Source of the DNA: CALJTV01 sp034433775
Lineage (GTDB): Bacteria; Chloroflexota; Dehalococcoidia; GIF9; UBA5629
Assembly (NCBI GenBank): GCA_034433775.1
Contig: DAOUAI010000056.1
Coordinates: forward strand, 1 to 11,541
Direction of reading: 5' to 3'
Length of the DNA stretch: 11,541 nt
Both the position numbers and the translations under genes were made by a program. The notes below the pieces were generated by a model, which saw nothing but the letters and a program-made list of their open reading frames with translations, was not told the origin of the DNA and did not search any database. Shown piece after piece: positions 11,108 through 11,541 of this stretch. Positions within the stretch are counted from its first letter, which is position 1. The number at the start of each line of letters is the position of its first letter.

Positions 11108-11541
11108 CGTCTGCCCTAGCTTCTAGCTCAAATATCCCTTGTTACACACCATCTAATGGTATACTCTCACTGATTAAAGACATCGACCCACCTAGTTGGA
11201 TATTCTTATCACTTCATGGTCATGATAGTCAACCCTTCCCTTTGCTGTTGTGGACATGACACCTCTCACAGTAGCTGGTGTGCCCTTGATGATGTTCTGG
11301 TAGTTAGCACTAGCGGGGTAGTCAGTGGGATCGCCGCCAGCTCTCCTAGGTCACATATCAGCACTGCAATAGCGACGGAACTCACCCGAAGTATTCCCTT
11401 GATGCTCGTTTAATGCAGTTTTATTACACGAATGCCAAGACCGTTTCTGTTATCGGGCATCCTTGTCCTTTTATTACGCTCAAGCTATAATGCGTGTAGC
11501 TGGCGGTTGCTGATGGAAGCGTTGTCGCAGAAGAATTGGCG
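11108..11541. other. 434-nt stretch without a confident gene, possibly decayed coding sequence
   Basis: No frame gives a supported gene. On the - strand a short ORF beginning MPDNRNGLGIRVIKLH has AGGA before its ATG and stops after 16 codons. A different frame then continues protein-like (TALNEHQGNTSGEFRRYCSADM), hits TGA, and goes on (PRRAGGDPTDYP, later ANYQNIIKGTPATVRG) to a TAG near 11190. This could be a frameshifted and interrupted small gene or chance. The + strand 65-codon frame at 11216-11413 is rich in Ser and Cys and looks like a shadow. Confidence 0.3.
11463..11491 (+). promoter_or_regulatory. Rightward promoter near the window end
   Basis: TTGTCC (11463-11468) and a perfect TATAAT (11486-11491) are 17 nt apart on the + strand. 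Transcription would begin near 11498 and run out of the window. A frame from ATG 11513 (MEALSQKNW) is open to the edge but has no good ribosome binding site, so the gene it serves cannot be identified here. Confidence 0.55.

Noticed and set aside
1..11541. CRISPR arrays, rRNA, tRNA genes (including tRNA-Sec) and insertion sequences
   Set aside because: I looked for regularly spaced repeats, tRNA T-arm and acceptor patterns and transposase motifs on both strands and saw none.

Overview
The window joins a conserved translation and transcription gene block on the + strand (positions 1 to 6087) to a set of accessory genes on the - strand (6133 to 11107). The ribosomal order is adk-map-infA-rpmJ-rpsM-rpsK-rpsD-rpoA-rplQ-truA-rplM-rpsI, the distal part of the spc/alpha operon followed by the truA-rplM-rpsI group. 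Zinc-type L36, S4 and adenylate kinase, Shine-Dalgarno-led genes and the style of the accessory genes suggest an anaerobic bacterium. A member of Chloroflexota, class Dehalococcoidia, is my best guess, but that is inference from protein style and not a database result. Starts other than ATG are frequent (map, rpoA and truA with GTG, rplM with TTG), and many genes touch or overlap. One strong internal promoter lies between infA and rpmJ.

Convergent with rpsI is a compact four-gene - strand operon, transcribed 8823 to 6133: a YedE-type membrane transporter, a 71-residue TusA/YedF-like sulfur or selenium carrier, a class V aminotransferase of the cysteine desulfurase family, and a 72-residue DUF3343 protein. 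This set recurs in selenium-metabolising anaerobes. A likely reading is import of a reduced sulfur or selenium species followed by persulfide or selenide handling. The desulfurase has Asn where the family normally has the Asp that contacts the PLP ring nitrogen. The operon has a near-consensus promoter (9060 to 9088) and a leader of about 230 nt. The leader holds an eight-codon ORF with a strong ribosome binding site, a 12-bp hairpin just after it, and a 14-bp hairpin that would bury the yedE Shine-Dalgarno sequence. This leader is the most interesting object in the window.

Upstream of that operon sits a hicBA toxin-antitoxin module (9110 to 9633) with its own promoter, embedded in palindromes that look like operators. 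The toxin appears to start at a CTG codon. A 24-bp direct repeat with one mismatch brackets the module, and one copy forms the -35 element and spacer of the yedE promoter. Further right are an SRPBCC-fold protein with its own promoter, an unrecognised 190-residue protein with one N-terminal membrane segment, and about 430 nt without a confident gene. That last stretch carries a good rightward promoter close to the window edge and possible decayed coding sequence.
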